A DNA stretch of 64,000 nucleotides from NCBI RefSeq assembly GCF_000701505.1, contig NZ_JNJB01000005.1, positions 248,001 through 312,000 of the forward strand. Reading direction: 5' to 3'. Both the position numbers and the translations under genes were made by a program. The notes under the pieces were generated by a model. The model had not been told where the DNA came from, did not search any database, and saw only the letters and a program-made list of their open reading frames with translations. This stretch comes from Dyadobacter crusticola DSM 16708. GTDB taxonomy: Bacteria > Bacteroidota > Bacteroidia > Cytophagales > Spirosomataceae. Shown here piece by piece: positions 1 through 9,372 of this stretch; within the stretch, counting starts at the first letter, position 1, and the number at the start of each line of letters is the position of its first letter.

Positions 1-631
1 TGTGAGCCTCCAAGCCAGGATGCGACTCAAAGGCGCGTTTCGTAAAATCGGTGTGAATGATACCCGGAGCAACTGTATTTGCTGTGATACCCCGTGCGCC
101 GAGTTCCTTTGCGAGGTACTTAGTCAGCACTTCTATCGCACCTTTCATGGATGCGTAGGCGGCGTAGCCGGGATTGGTGAAGCGGGCGAGTCCGGTAGAG
201 AGATTGACGATCCGGCCCTGATCTGCGATAAATGGCAGCGCCTTTTGCGTAAGAAAGTAAACCCCCTTAAAGTGTACATTTAGAAGATCGTCAAAATCCT
301 GCTCGGTGGTTTCAGCAAACGGAGAATACCTGTCGATACCCGCATTATTGATCAGGAAATCGAAAGTTGGACGGCCCCATTTCTCGCTTAATACACCTGA
401 TAAAGTCTCGAAAAAACTGTCAAAACTCTTGGTATCTGCTGTATTCAGTTGAAGAGCTACTGCTTTCTGACCCAATCCTTCGATTTCTGAAACTACATCC
501 AAAGCCTCTTTTTCGCTGCTGTTATAAATGACAATCACATCATTCCCTTTCGCTGCAAGTGACAATGCCATATTCTTCCCAAGACCGCGGCCGGCGCCGG
601 TAACAAGTGCTATTTTGCTATCTGATTTCAT
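1..631 (-). CDS. SDR family oxidoreductase, C-terminus cut by window start
   Basis: NAD(P)-dependent short-chain dehydrogenase/reductase, cytosolic; substrate unknown. Translating from the ATG at 629-631 gives a Rossmann start with the cofactor motif TGAGRGLG near residue 11, the structural NNAG near residue 90, a serine in LSTG, and the catalytic YASMK (Tyr-x3-Lys) near residue 155. About 210 residues are visible, so only the last 35 or so of a usual 245-residue SDR lie outside the window. It is read in the same direction as the AraC-type gene that ends 86 bp upstream, so that regulator may control it. The fold is certain; the substrate cannot be read from the sequence. Confidence 0.9.
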   Translation of the reverse strand, partial: MKSDSKIALVTGAGRGLGKNMALSLAAKGNDVIVIYNSSEKEALDVVSEIEGLGQKAVALQLNTADTKSFDSFFETLSGVLSEKWGRPTFDFLINNAGIDRYSPFAETTEQDFDDLLNVHFKGVYFLTQKALPFIADQGRIVNLSTGLARFTNPGYAAYASMKGAIEVLTKYLAKELGARGITANTVAPGIIHTDFTKRAFESHPGLEAH

Positions 632-658
632 CTTTTTCTTTTGTTTAAATTGATGAAA

Positions 659-666
659 CAAAAGTA
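659..666 (-). promoter_or_regulatory. Possible -7 box of the SDR gene
   Basis: Read on the minus strand this is TACTTTTG, a match to the Bacteroidota -7 consensus TAnnTTTG, 27 bp before the SDR start codon. No well-spaced TTTG -33 box is visible, so the call is weak. Confidence 0.3.
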
Positions 667-717
667 AAAGCGTACCCGCCGCGAAATTTGCCAGGATCAA
701 ATCAAAACTTGCAAAAT

Positions 718-1629
718 TCAAATCTCACTTCGAAATGCACGTGGATTCAATGTCGTATGTTTCTTGAAAAGGTTGTTAAAATGAGATGTTTCCTCAAATC
801 CCAGACTGTACGCGATCTCGGATACATTCCAATCTGTGTGCTTCAACAAGATCTTGGATTCTCTGATGATACGCTCCGTAATCAGCTCAGTCGTGGTTTT
901 TCCGGTGATTTCCTTTAATACCTTATTGAGATAATTAACATGGATTGACAGTTGATCGGCGAAGTCCTTTGCAGAGCGGAATGCGAGTTTCTGGTGGGGA
1001 GGCTCGATAGGAAATTGCCTTTCCAACAGCTCCATAAACAAGGAAGATACCCGCCTGTATGCGTTTGTCTCGGTAAATAGTGATGAGGCAGGTTGCAGCT
1101 TTTGACCAAAATGGATCAGCTCAATGACATAGTTCCGCAGCAGATCATACTTATAAGTATAATCAGAGCTCATCTCGCGGAACATTTTGGAGAAAATGAG
1201 CTTTACTTCTTCTATTTGAGGTTCGCTCAGAAAGAAGATCGGGTTTCCACCCGGTTTAAAAACGGGAAGCTCTTTCAACCGGACACCACTATTATCCTGC
1301 GTCAGAAAATCCTCCGAAAAAATACAGAACATACCCGCTTGCTGATCATCAAGCGGGATATAGTGATAAGGGATCTGTGGGGTTGCAAAAAGCAATGCAT
1401 TCTGCTCAATATCAATCACTTTATCCGCATACTCCGCTCTGTTCTTACCAAGGATCAAGCTGATCTTATAGTAGGCGCGGCGGTTATAAGGCATTTGCTG
1501 GTGCTTTCCGCCGCGGTATAGATCCGCGATCTGGAACACATTGAAGTGACCAATTTCCTTCTGAATCTGAGCGGGAATAAGCTGAGAAGTTTCATTGTAG
1601 AAACTTTCGAGCGACGTTGCTTTTTGCAT
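718..1629 (-). CDS. AraC family transcriptional regulator
   Basis: Cytosolic DNA-binding regulator of 303 residues. The last 100 residues form the tandem helix-turn-helix pair of the AraC family, with the signature region around SEIAYSLGFEETSHFNNLFK. The first 190 residues are a cupin-like effector/dimerisation domain of the type seen in many Bacteroidota AraC proteins. Length and layout are normal for the family. It lies just upstream of the SDR gene on the same strand, which makes that gene its most likely target. A TAnnTTTG-like sequence (TAAGTTTG, 1634-1641 on the minus strand) sits so close to the ATG that a transcript from it would be nearly leaderless. The inducer is unknown. Confidence 0.92.
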   Translation of the reverse strand: MQKATSLESFYNETSQLIPAQIQKEIGHFNVFQIADLYRGGKHQQMPYNRRAYYKISLILGKNRAEYADKVIDIEQNALLFATPQIPYHYIPLDDQQAGMFCIFSEDFLTQDNSGVRLKELPVFKPGGNPIFFLSEPQIEEVKLIFSKMFREMSSDYTYKYDLLRNYVIELIHFGQKLQPASSLFTETNAYRRVSSLFMELLERQFPIEPPHQKLAFRSAKDFADQLSIHVNYLNKVLKEITGKTTTELITERIIRESKILLKHTDWNVSEIAYSLGFEETSHFNNLFKKHTTLNPRAFRSEI

Positions 1630-1665
1630 AACCCAAACTTACGAAAATCAAATCTGTTCCTGATC

Positions 1666-1935
1666 TCAGGTATATCTTACAAAAGCTTCGTCTTCGTAGC
1701 ACCATAACCAGTTTTCACCCGGCTCTGCCGAGATAACCACCGGGTGGCCGGTCGCATTGAAATGCTTTGTCATGTGCGTAGCTGGTGAGCTGTCGCAGCA
1801 AAGTGTAACTCCGCAGGTCTGGCAGGTACGCAAATGCAGCCAGCGTCCGTCCACTTTCACGCATTCTTCGCAAACGTGCTCGGCGGGCGTTTTTAACTCC
1901 GCTATTTCACTGATATGTTTACAAACCTGGTCCAT
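1666..1935 (-). CDS. UBP-type zinc finger protein
   Basis: An 89-residue protein that is almost only a ZnF-UBP domain, the fold which in eukaryotic deubiquitinases binds the free C-terminal Gly-Gly of ubiquitin. Visible zinc ligands follow the family pattern: C5-x-H7, C22-x2-C25, C38-x2-C41, C47, and H54, H58, H64. The start codon overlaps the stop of the upstream flavoprotein gene by one base (TAATG), which implies translational coupling, so the two products are made together. In bacteria without ubiquitin the ligand is unknown; a C-terminal tail of a partner protein is the obvious guess. Domain call is strong, function is open. Confidence 0.9.
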   Translation of the reverse strand: MDQVCKHISEIAELKTPAEHVCEECVKVDGRWLHLRTCQTCGVTLCCDSSPATHMTKHFNATGHPVVISAEPGENWLWCYEDEAFVRYT

Positions 1936-3596
1936 TATACTTCACTTAAATATTGATGAACAAAACTGATTGACATTGATCCTTCACCTACTGCCGAAGT
2001 AACGCGGTTCATCGCGCCGGCACGCACGTCGCCCGCAGCAAAGATCCCCGGCGAGCTGGTTTCCAGCAGATAAGGGTCGCGGTCTGCTTTCCATATCTGT
2101 TTGAAGTTGCTGTAACTCTTCATTTCGCGGCCCGTTTCAATGAATCCTTTGCTGTTTTTGATGATTTCCAGACCGACCCAATCCGTGTACGGCCTTGCTC
2201 CAATAAAGATAAAAAGTGCATCAGCCGGCGCAGTACGCTGCTCATTTGTGTTCAGATCCACCAATCTGAGCGATTCCAGCCGATCACTTCCCGTGGCTTC
2301 CACAATCTCGGTACAGCCCAGCACGCTGATGTTTTCCGTACCTCTGATCTGGTCGATCAGGTAGGATGACATAGAGGACGTAAGGTCGGTTTTGCGGACG
2401 ATGATGAACACATTTCTTGCAAATTTGGACAAATACATCGCTGCCTGCCCCGCAGAATTGCCGCCACCGAGCACATATACATCCTTGTTGCCACAGGAAG
2501 TTGCTTCCGTACTCGCTGCGCCGTAGTAAATGCCTTTTCCTGTAAATTCCTCAATTCCCTGCGTTTCCAGCTTGCGGTAATCTACGCCCGTGGTAATCAC
2601 GACCGCTTTTGCATTGATCTCGCTGCCGTCGCCCAGGACAATCGTTTTGTATTTGTCTTTCAGCTTAATCTCTTTCACAGACTGCGGAGAAAGCATTTCA
2701 GTCCCGAAACGCGTCGCCTGGGTCACCGCGCGCCGCGTAAGTTCAGCGCCGCTGAGGCCCATTGGAAAGCCGAGGTAATTTTCAATGCGCGAACTTGTAC
2801 CAGCCTGTCCGCCAGGCGCTTTGCGCTCGATCAATAAAGTACTTAAACCTTCCGAAGCGCCGTATACAGAGGCAGCAAGCCCCGCCGGACCTGCACCAAT
2901 GATAATTACATCATAAATCTGCTGCTTGGTTTTTCCATTCAGACCAATGCGCTCTGCTACTTCCATCAGCGAAGGCGTTTTCAGCAAGCTCCCGTCTTCG
3001 AATATGATCGCTGGAAAATCTACCGGGCAAAGGTTGTTGGTAGTCCTGATCTGCTTCCCAAGTTCATTCGACTCGGCATCCAGCCAGGTATAAGGTACCA
3101 GGTTACCTGCAAGAAAATCTTTGAGCTCATGCGATTTAGGCGAGAATTGGTATCCCAGCACCTTGATTCCTTTGAAATCTGGGCGATAGTTGGCTTGCCA
3201 GTCTCTCAGCAGCTCGTCGACTGCCGGATAAAGTTTTTCCTCCGGCGGATCCCAGGGTTTCATCAGGTAGTAGTCGAGCTGCACATCATTGATTGCCTTG
3301 ATCGCAGCTTCCGTATCAGAGTACGCAGTCAGCAACACTTTTTTGGCAAATGGAAAAAGGACTTTGGCCTTTTCAAGAAAATCAACACCCTGCATTTCAG
3401 GCATGCGCTGATCCGAGATAAAGATCGCCACCTCTTCTCCCTTGTTCTGCAATTCCAGCAAGCTCTCCATTGCTTCGGCTACGGATGTGGTGCTGAGTAC
3501 CTTGTACTTGTCCCGGTAATGGGATTTAAGATCGCGGCTGATAGCCCTTAAAACCTGAGGGTCGTCGTCAATTGAAAATATAATGGGCAAACCCAT
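1935..3596 (-). CDS. Response regulator fused to a thioredoxin-reductase-like flavoprotein
   Basis: A 553-residue cytosolic fusion. Residues 1-125 are a receiver domain with acidic D10-D12, phospho-acceptor D62 in SDQRMP, T90 and K113. Residues about 145-215 look like a glutaredoxin-type fold whose active-site position reads SPKS rather than CxxC. Residues 227-553 are a thioredoxin-reductase-like FAD/NADPH module with GAGPAG (234-239) and GGGNSAGQ (377-384). The redox-active CATC of classical TrxR is absent; the equivalent stretch near 359-369 has a single cysteine. The protein should bind FAD and NADPH but probably cannot reduce thioredoxin in the usual way. It is the second gene of an operon, 33 bp after the kinase that presumably phosphorylates D62. 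Confidence 0.92.
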   Translation of the reverse strand: MGLPIIFSIDDDPQVLRAISRDLKSHYRDKYKVLSTTSVAEAMESLLELQNKGEEVAIFISDQRMPEMQGVDFLEKAKVLFPFAKKVLLTAYSDTEAAIKAINDVQLDYYLMKPWDPPEEKLYPAVDELLRDWQANYRPDFKGIKVLGYQFSPKSHELKDFLAGNLVPYTWLDAESNELGKQIRTTNNLCPVDFPAIIFEDGSLLKTPSLMEVAERIGLNGKTKQQIYDVIIIGAGPAGLAASVYGASEGLSTLLIERKAPGGQAGTSSRIENYLGFPMGLSGAELTRRAVTQATRFGTEMLSPQSVKEIKLKDKYKTIVLGDGSEINAKAVVITTGVDYRKLETQGIEEFTGKGIYYGAASTEATSCGNKDVYVLGGGNSAGQAAMYLSKFARNVFIIVRKTDLTSSMSSYLIDQIRGTENISVLGCTEIVEATGSDRLESLRLVDLNTNEQRTAPADALFIFIGARPYTDWVGLEIIKNSKGFIETGREMKSYSNFKQIWKADRDPYLLETSSPGIFAAGDVRAGAMNRVTSAVGEGSMSISFVHQYLSEV

Positions 3597-3629
3597 AGTG
3601 AAATGTTGTTTATGAATGCAGAAACTAAA

Positions 3630-5030
3630 TTATCCATTAATCGGGAAACAAACCAGAAACTCGGTTTTCCCTGGTTCGGAATGCAGTGTGACGGAGCCGT
3701 GGTGCTGCTTCACAATGCGCATTACCACATCCAACCCGAGACCGGTACCTTTTCCGACAGATTTGGTGGTAAAAAACGGATCGAAGATCTTGGAACGGAT
3801 CTCTTTAGGTATTCCCGGCCCATTGTCGCAGATACCTACTTTAATAAACTCCTTATCCAGACTTGTGACAATGCGGAGCTCAGGTTCAGGCTGTCCTTCC
3901 AGTGCGTCAATTGCATTGTCTATAAGATTGGTCCAGACCTGGTTCAGCTCACCTACCATTGCTTTGATCTTCGGCAGGTCCGTGTTGAAGTCCTCAATGA
4001 CTTTGATATTTCCCTTTTTGAGCTTGTAGTTGAGCATAGTAACCGTATTTCGGATACCGGTATGTATATCAATCACCTCCCGCTCGCCGCCACGGTCCAT
4101 GTGTGTGAAGGTTTTTACAGAACCTACCAGGTCCGCAATGCGCTTGGAAGCTTCCTGAATGTCGGCTACCATTCTCTCCGTTGTCAGACTGTTATTGATC
4201 CACAGCAAAATCGGCGAAAAATCGTCTTTATTGATCTTGCTTTTTAAATCTTCCAAGTCTTCCTCACTGATCCCGAACTCTACAAGATTCTCGGCAATAT
4301 CCTCGCAGCCCACTATATTGTTGTCTTCGAGCCAACCCAGGATTTCATCTTCCTTCTCCGACCTTTTCATCATACTGAGTACAGGCCGGTTCGTATTGCC
4401 CAGTATTGCGACCATCTTGTTGTTGATGACATCCACCTCTTCGGGAGACAAATGAATGGAGATCAGCTTCTTGAAATCGCCGGGCTGCATCAGCAAATGG
4501 TTCTTCAATGAAACAGAGCCGCGCACGATCGCAGCCGCAGGATTGTTCAGTTCATGCGCCAGTCCTGCCGACAATTTCCCCAACGCCATCATTTTCTCAT
4601 TCTGCTGTTCGAGCTCGGTAAACTCACGGACCCGCGAAGTCATCACCACGACGAGTGCCTGCGTAAGCTCGTAATTATTGACAATGAGCTCGTGCAGCAG
4701 CTCCTTGGGAAAGGTCATAATTTGAGTAGGTTCCAGGCATTGCGCAAATGCAACGCCCACCTTGCCCCGGGAAAAAGGCAGAATGCCCGTCACAGTACCG
4801 GGGAGCAATTCTGAAATGGTATGTTTGGAGTTGTTTTGAATGCGGTACAGTTCGATCCGGCCGGAAAAAAGAACGTGCGTGCCGATGAGCGGTTCCTCTG
4901 GTTTGCCGAGGAACTCACCTTCCTGCATCTCATAATGATTGCTATTGTCAATCATCCATTGCAGCTGATCCTCAGGAACTTCTGCAAAAACCGGAATAGC
5001 CAGCAGATCCTGAACACTGATATTTTTCAT
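3630..5030 (-). CDS. Sensor histidine kinase with N-terminal cyclic-nucleotide-binding-like domain
   Basis: A 466-residue soluble kinase with no membrane segment. Residues 1-130 form a Crp-like beta-roll sensor ([10 protein letters not shown] region); whether it binds a nucleotide is not evident. A helical linker leads to a HisKA domain with phospho-acceptor H159 in AHELNNP. The catalytic domain follows, with the N box NLIDNAIDA, the G1 box DNGPGI and the G2 box GKGTGLGL. It is the first gene of the operon with the receiver/flavoprotein and the UBP finger, so the receiver is its likely partner. Such kinases paired with TrxR-like proteins occur in several phyla; the signal is unknown. Confidence 0.92.
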   Translation of the reverse strand: MKNISVQDLLAIPVFAEVPEDQLQWMIDNSNHYEMQEGEFLGKPEEPLIGTHVLFSGRIELYRIQNNSKHTISELLPGTVTGILPFSRGKVGVAFAQCLEPTQIMTFPKELLHELIVNNYELTQALVVVMTSRVREFTELEQQNEKMMALGKLSAGLAHELNNPAAAIVRGSVSLKNHLLMQPGDFKKLISIHLSPEEVDVINNKMVAILGNTNRPVLSMMKRSEKEDEILGWLEDNNIVGCEDIAENLVEFGISEEDLEDLKSKINKDDFSPILLWINNSLTTERMVADIQEASKRIADLVGSVKTFTHMDRGGEREVIDIHTGIRNTVTMLNYKLKKGNIKVIEDFNTDLPKIKAMVGELNQVWTNLIDNAIDALEGQPEPELRIVTSLDKEFIKVGICDNGPGIPKEIRSKIFDPFFTTKSVGKGTGLGLDVVMRIVKQHHGSVTLHSEPGKTEFLVCFPING

Positions 5031-5145
5031 AAAAAGGAAGCGTTGTGGTATTTGTCAGACCCTAAGTACGATATTAATCAGGATTCCACAGAAAAAATTC
5101 AGGCTGAACCTGCTGAAAACGCCGGTAAAATAGATCAGTTTAGAC

Positions 5146-5505
5146 TCAGGCTGCACCTGGCGTCACAATGCGGTTGTATATCTTATATTCTGGGATACCC
5201 TGCATCGCCTCCATAATGCTCAGTTCCACCCAATCCCGGTTATTCTGATGCACGAATGCGCCATTGCAGCCAGGAAAGAGCTTTTGAAGTAAGGCAAGTG
5301 ATTCTTCTTCCAGGTTGATTTCTTCGTGGCCGAGCTCACTCACATGATAATATCCTTTACACAAACCAATGGATGTTTCAAATTCAATCTTCACCAGACT
5401 GCCGGAAAGTTCGGGCTGCAAAGATTCCAGTACGATTTCCTCCCGCAGATCCTCAGCAGTTCCCAATGTTTCCTCCTGCTCACCAAGAATGTCTATCACG
5501 CTCAT
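5146..5505 (-). CDS. Hypothetical protein
   Basis: A 119-residue acidic, soluble protein with no signal peptide and no family I recognise. I chose the ATG at 5505 (MSVIDILGEQEE) over an upstream TTG at 5547 because the extra 14 residues are basic and unlike the rest. The composition suggests an alpha/beta domain with one cysteine pair spread over the chain. It is divergent from the DUF72 gene and lies upstream of the kinase operon on the same strand, 115 bp before it. The regular codon pattern supports a real gene. No function can be given. Confidence 0.65.
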   Translation of the reverse strand: MSVIDILGEQEETLGTAEDLREEIVLESLQPELSGSLVKIEFETSIGLCKGYYHVSELGHEEINLEEESLALLQKLFPGCNGAFVHQNNRDWVELSIMEAMQGIPEYKIYNRIVTPGAA

Positions 5506-5617
5506 AGTTCCATGTTTATAAGTAAATCTCAGTGTCAAAGCACGCAAAAATTATTCCTGCTCCGCGTGAATAGAAGGTATGATTATTGCGATAACTCCGC
5601 TGTTGATAGTGAAAGAG

Positions 5618-6367
5618 ATGCAGCACGAAACGAACATTCATATAGGCACGTCCGGTTGGAGCTATAAGCACTGGGCAAACATCTTTTATCCGCCGGAAGT
5701 CAAGCCGGATCAGTATCTGTCTTTTTACGCAAAACACTTCAGTGTTTCAGAACTCAACAGCAGCTTTTACAGGCTACCGCTAAAAAGCACAGTTAAAAAG
5801 TGGGTTGATGCAGTTCCGGAAGGTTTTTTGTTTTGTCCAAAAATGAACCGGTACCTCAGCCATCTCAAAAAACTACATGATCCTGAGGAGCCTCTGCAAC
5901 GCTTTTTCCAGATTTTCGAAACTTACAAAGCCCGGCTTGGACCTATCCTGATCCAGCTTCCCGCCGCCGTCAGGTTCGATGAAGAAGTGGCTAGCCATTT
6001 TTACGAACTTTTGGAGCAAGAGTATGGCGATTACCGGTTCGCAATGGAAGTGCGGCACGAGTCGTGGTTTTCGGAGGAAAGTGTGCGATTAATGCGCCGA
6101 TATAAGGTTACTCTTGTTATTGCCCAATCCGATCGCTACCCCTACTATGAAGAACTTACTGCCAGAGATGTTTTTCTCCGCTTTCACGGCCCACGGCAAC
6201 TATACAGCTCTTCCTATCCCGAGAGCATGTTACGGGATTACGCGCAGAAGCTGGTGGAATGGAAAAGCAAGGGGCACAATATTTGGGCATTCTTTAATAA
6301 TGATGTCAATGGTCACGCGCTGAAAAATGCGGCCATGCTTCAAACTTTTGTGAATGAGCTTTCCTGA
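5618..6367 (+). CDS. DUF72 domain protein
   Basis: A 249-residue cytosolic protein of the DUF72 (YecE-like) family, a TIM-barrel fold of unknown reaction. It begins with the family signature IGTSGWSYKHW and shows the conserved LNSSFYRLP, EVRHESWF and the C-terminal FFNNDVNGHA. I chose the ATG at 5618, preceded by a purine-rich GAAAGAG, over the one at 5579 because family members start about ten residues before the signature. Only 28 bp separate it from ligD, so the two are probably cotranscribed; DUF72 genes often sit near DNA repair genes, which may hint at a nucleic-acid role. Confidence 0.9.
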   Translation: MQHETNIHIGTSGWSYKHWANIFYPPEVKPDQYLSFYAKHFSVSELNSSFYRLPLKSTVKKWVDAVPEGFLFCPKMNRYLSHLKKLHDPEEPLQRFFQIFETYKARLGPILIQLPAAVRFDEEVASHFYELLEQEYGDYRFAMEVRHESWFSEESVRLMRRYKVTLVIAQSDRYPYYEELTARDVFLRFHGPRQLYSSSYPESMLRDYAQKLVEWKSKGHNIWAFFNNDVNGHALKNAAMLQTFVNELS

Positions 6368-6395
6368 ATGCTTTAACCTAAAAACCTGAATAATC

Positions 6396-9128
6396 ATGAG
6401 CTTATCAAAGTACAATGAGAAAAGAAAGTTTGACAAAACACCTGAGCCGAAAGGCGGCAAAGCCAAGTCGGACGAACTCATTTTTGTAATCCAGAAACAC
6501 GACGCCTCGCGGCTGCATTATGATTTCAGACTCGAAATGGACGGTGTCCTGAAAAGCTGGGCAGTCCCAAAAGGTCCCTCTACGGACCCGTCGGTAAAGC
6601 GGCTGGCGATGATGGTGGAAGACCACCCTTACGATTACAAAGACTTTGAAGGCATTATTCCCGAGGGTAACTATGGCGCAGGTACCGTTATGGTTTGGGA
6701 TTTCGGGACTTACGAGCCACTTGAAAAAGCGGAATCGAAAGAGGATATGGAAAAGATGCTTTTGAAAGAGTTGAAATCGGGCTCACTGAAAATCAGGCTG
6801 AAAGGTAAAAAGCTCAATGGGGAATTTGCATTGGTAAAAACCCACATGGAAGAGAACTCCTGGCTGCTGATCAAACACCGCGACAAATTTGCCAGCGAGG
6901 AAGATATCACGAAAAAAGACCGCTCTGTGATTTCGAAGAAGACCTTGAAAGGAATAGAAGAGAATCCAAACCATGAAGTTTATGGTGAAGATGCAAAAGA
7001 TAATAAGAAGAAAAAGGCCGCAAAGCCTCCCAAAAATACCACAGCCGCCAATGAGGTTTTAGAGGAGCAAGCTTCCGAACCGACCAAAGCGGAGCCGAAA
7101 AAAAAAACCGCTGACATCCTGAAAAATGCACCGAAAGCGCCGTTTCCTGAAACACTGATACCGATGCTCGCGACGCTTGTAGACGAGCCTTTTGACGATC
7201 CCGGCTGGGAGTATGAAGTGAAATGGGACGGGTACCGCGCAGTCGCTTACCTCAATAAAGGTGAAGTGGAGATCAAGTCAAGAAATAAAAAGTCTTTTAA
7301 TGAGAAATTTTATCCCGTGTACGACGCACTCAAATCGTGGGAGCTGAATGCGGTACTGGACGGAGAAATCGTCGTGATCAAAGACAATGGACAGTCAGAT
7401 TTCAATGCTTTGCAAAACTGGCGCAGCGAAGCCGATGGTCAGCTCGTGTACTATGTTTTTGACATTCTCTGGCTGGACGGAAAGGACCTTACTAACCTGC
7501 CGCTGACGGACAGAAAGGCCATTTTACAAAACATCATCACCGAAGATAGTCCCGCTAAGCTCGGTTACAGCATTGCAGCCGAGGGAGCTGCGTTCTTTGA
7601 GGCTGCCAAGGGAATGGGATTGGAAGGTATTATTGCCAAGAAATCGGATAGCACCTATGCCCCGGGTGTGAGGACCAAAGACTGGCTGAAAATCAAGATT
7701 AACAAGCGACAAGAGGTGATCGTAGCGGGCTATACGCAGAATGCCGGCACCTCCAAACCTTTCAGCTCGCTGCTGTTGGGAGCTTACGAGAATGGGGTTT
7801 TGCAATATGTAGGCAAAGTCGGGACGGGCTTTAAAGACAAGCAGCAACGAGAAATGCTGGCCATGTTCAAACCGCTGATCATCAAAGACAGTCCATTCGA
7901 AAGTACTCCCGACTACAACAAACCGTCGCGGTTCAGGCCCAACCCGCCGAAAGCGGATGCGACCTGGCTGAAACCCGAGCTGGTCTGTGAAGTGAGCTTT
8001 GCGGAAATTACTTCCGACGGCGTGTTCAGGCATCCTTCATTTGAGGGAATGCGGGAGGACAAAGCGGCCAAAGATGTGGTAAGAGAGGTACAACAACCTA
8101 CTGAGACCATTGTAGCAGAAAAGGAAAAACCCGAACAAGAGAAATCCGAAGCTCCGGAGGTGATCAAAGCGCCTGCCAAGGCGGGCAGGAAAACCCTTTT
8201 GAACCCGAAAGATGAAACACAGGTAAGGAAAGTGAATGGGCACGAGATCAAGTTTTCGAACCTGGGCAAGATTTTCTTCCCGGAGGAAAACTTTACAAAA
8301 CGCGACCTGATCAACTACTACTATCAGATAGCGCCGTTCATCATCCCCTATCTTGAAAATCGCCCGCTTTCCCTGAACCGGTTTCCGAACGGGATCAATG
8401 GAAAAAGCTTTTATCAGAAAGACGTGACCGGCAAAGTGCCCGACTGGGTTGAGACTTTCCCCTATGAATCCGAAGGCGAAAAGAAGAATTTCATGCTTTG
8501 TAATAATGAAGCCGCGCTGCTTTATACAGTGAATCTGGGCTGTATCGATGCGAACCCGTGGAATAGTACCACTGCCGCACCCGACAATCCGGACTGGTGC
8601 CTGCTGGATCTGGACCCGGATACTTCCAATACTTTTGAGCAGGTGATTTTGACAGCACAAACGATCAAACAGTTGCTCGATTCCATTCAGGTGGAGAGTT
8701 ACTGTAAAACTTCGGGCTCAACCGGCTTACACATTTACATCCCACTAGCAGCGAAATACACCTACGATCAATGCCAGATGTTTGCGCAATGGGTAGCCAG
8801 CCAGGTCCAGCAGGAGTTGCCTGAGTTCACCAGCATTGAGCGCATGACCAAGAACAGGAAAGGGAAGCTGTATATTGATTATCTGCAAAACAGGCCCAAA
8901 GCTACATTGGCCGCTCCCTATTCAGTGAGACCCAAACCGGGTGCAACCGTATCGATGCCGCTGCACTGGGATGAGGTGAAAGAAGGACTGCAACTACGTG
9001 ATTTTACGATAAAGAATGCAGTGGAAAGGGCCCGGAGCGAGGGCGATTTGTTCAAGCCCGTTTTGGGCAAAGGTATCGATCTGGAAGCCGTAATCGCGAA
9101 AATTGAAGCAACCAGCGAGCTAGGTTAG
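6396..9128 (+). CDS. ligD: ATP-dependent DNA ligase D (LigD)
   Basis: Multifunctional repair enzyme of bacterial non-homologous end joining, which trims, fills and seals double-strand breaks together with Ku. In this 910-residue protein the order is phosphoesterase (about 1-165, with HDASRLHYDFRLE), ligase (about 255-560, adenylated lysine K276 in KWDG), then polymerase/primase (about 635-900, with the metal-binding LLDLDPD). Linkers rich in Lys, Glu and Pro join the modules. This PE-Lig-Pol order is known from several bacteria and differs from the Mycobacterium order Pol-PE-Lig. No Ku gene is in the window. It follows the DUF72 gene by 28 bp. Confidence 0.97.
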   Translation: MSLSKYNEKRKFDKTPEPKGGKAKSDELIFVIQKHDASRLHYDFRLEMDGVLKSWAVPKGPSTDPSVKRLAMMVEDHPYDYKDFEGIIPEGNYGAGTVMVWDFGTYEPLEKAESKEDMEKMLLKELKSGSLKIRLKGKKLNGEFALVKTHMEENSWLLIKHRDKFASEEDITKKDRSVISKKTLKGIEENPNHEVYGEDAKDNKKKKAAKPPKNTTAANEVLEEQASEPTKAEPKKKTADILKNAPKAPFPETLIPMLATLVDEPFDDPGWEYEVKWDGYRAVAYLNKGEVEIKSRNKKSFNEKFYPVYDALKSWELNAVLDGEIVVIKDNGQSDFNALQNWRSEADGQLVYYVFDILWLDGKDLTNLPLTDRKAILQNIITEDSPAKLGYSIAAEGAAFFEAAKGMGLEGIIAKKSDSTYAPGVRTKDWLKIKINKRQEVIVAGYTQNAGTSKPFSSLLLGAYENGVLQYVGKVGTGFKDKQQREMLAMFKPLIIKDSPFESTPDYNKPSRFRPNPPKADATWLKPELVCEVSFAEITSDGVFRHPSFEGMREDKAAKDVVREVQQPTETIVAEKEKPEQEKSEAPEVIKAPAKAGRKTLLNPKDETQVRKVNGHEIKFSNLGKIFFPEENFTKRDLINYYYQIAPFIIPYLENRPLSLNRFPNGINGKSFYQKDVTGKVPDWVETFPYESEGEKKNFMLCNNEAALLYTVNLGCIDANPWNSTTAAPDNPDWCLLDLDPDTSNTFEQVILTAQTIKQLLDSIQVESYCKTSGSTGLHIYIPLAAKYTYDQCQMFAQWVASQVQQELPEFTSIERMTKNRKGKLYIDYLQNRPKATLAAPYSVRPKPGATVSMPLHWDEVKEGLQLRDFTIKNAVERARSEGDLFKPVLGKGIDLEAVIAKIEATSELG

Positions 9129-9372
9129 TGAGAACTGTTGAATGATTTTTCCTTACCGGAGCCGTTGGTTAACTGAATCTTGCCAGTTACTCATCAACTT
9201 TGTAAAGAAGTGCTGCAACTATTTTGTTTGTGACAGCTTAATGAAGTGGGTAACACACACACTATAATCTTTTAAACTATACACACACTTACTTTTTTTA
9301 CCTCCCCTCTCTTCCTTCCCGCATTTGATCCAAGCCTGCCCTTTAATACAAGTTTATAATCTAAAAGAGCAT

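Noticed and set aside
9129..9372. AC-rich stretch after ligD
   Set aside because: Short CA runs only; no repeat unit, promoter or gene can be supported.
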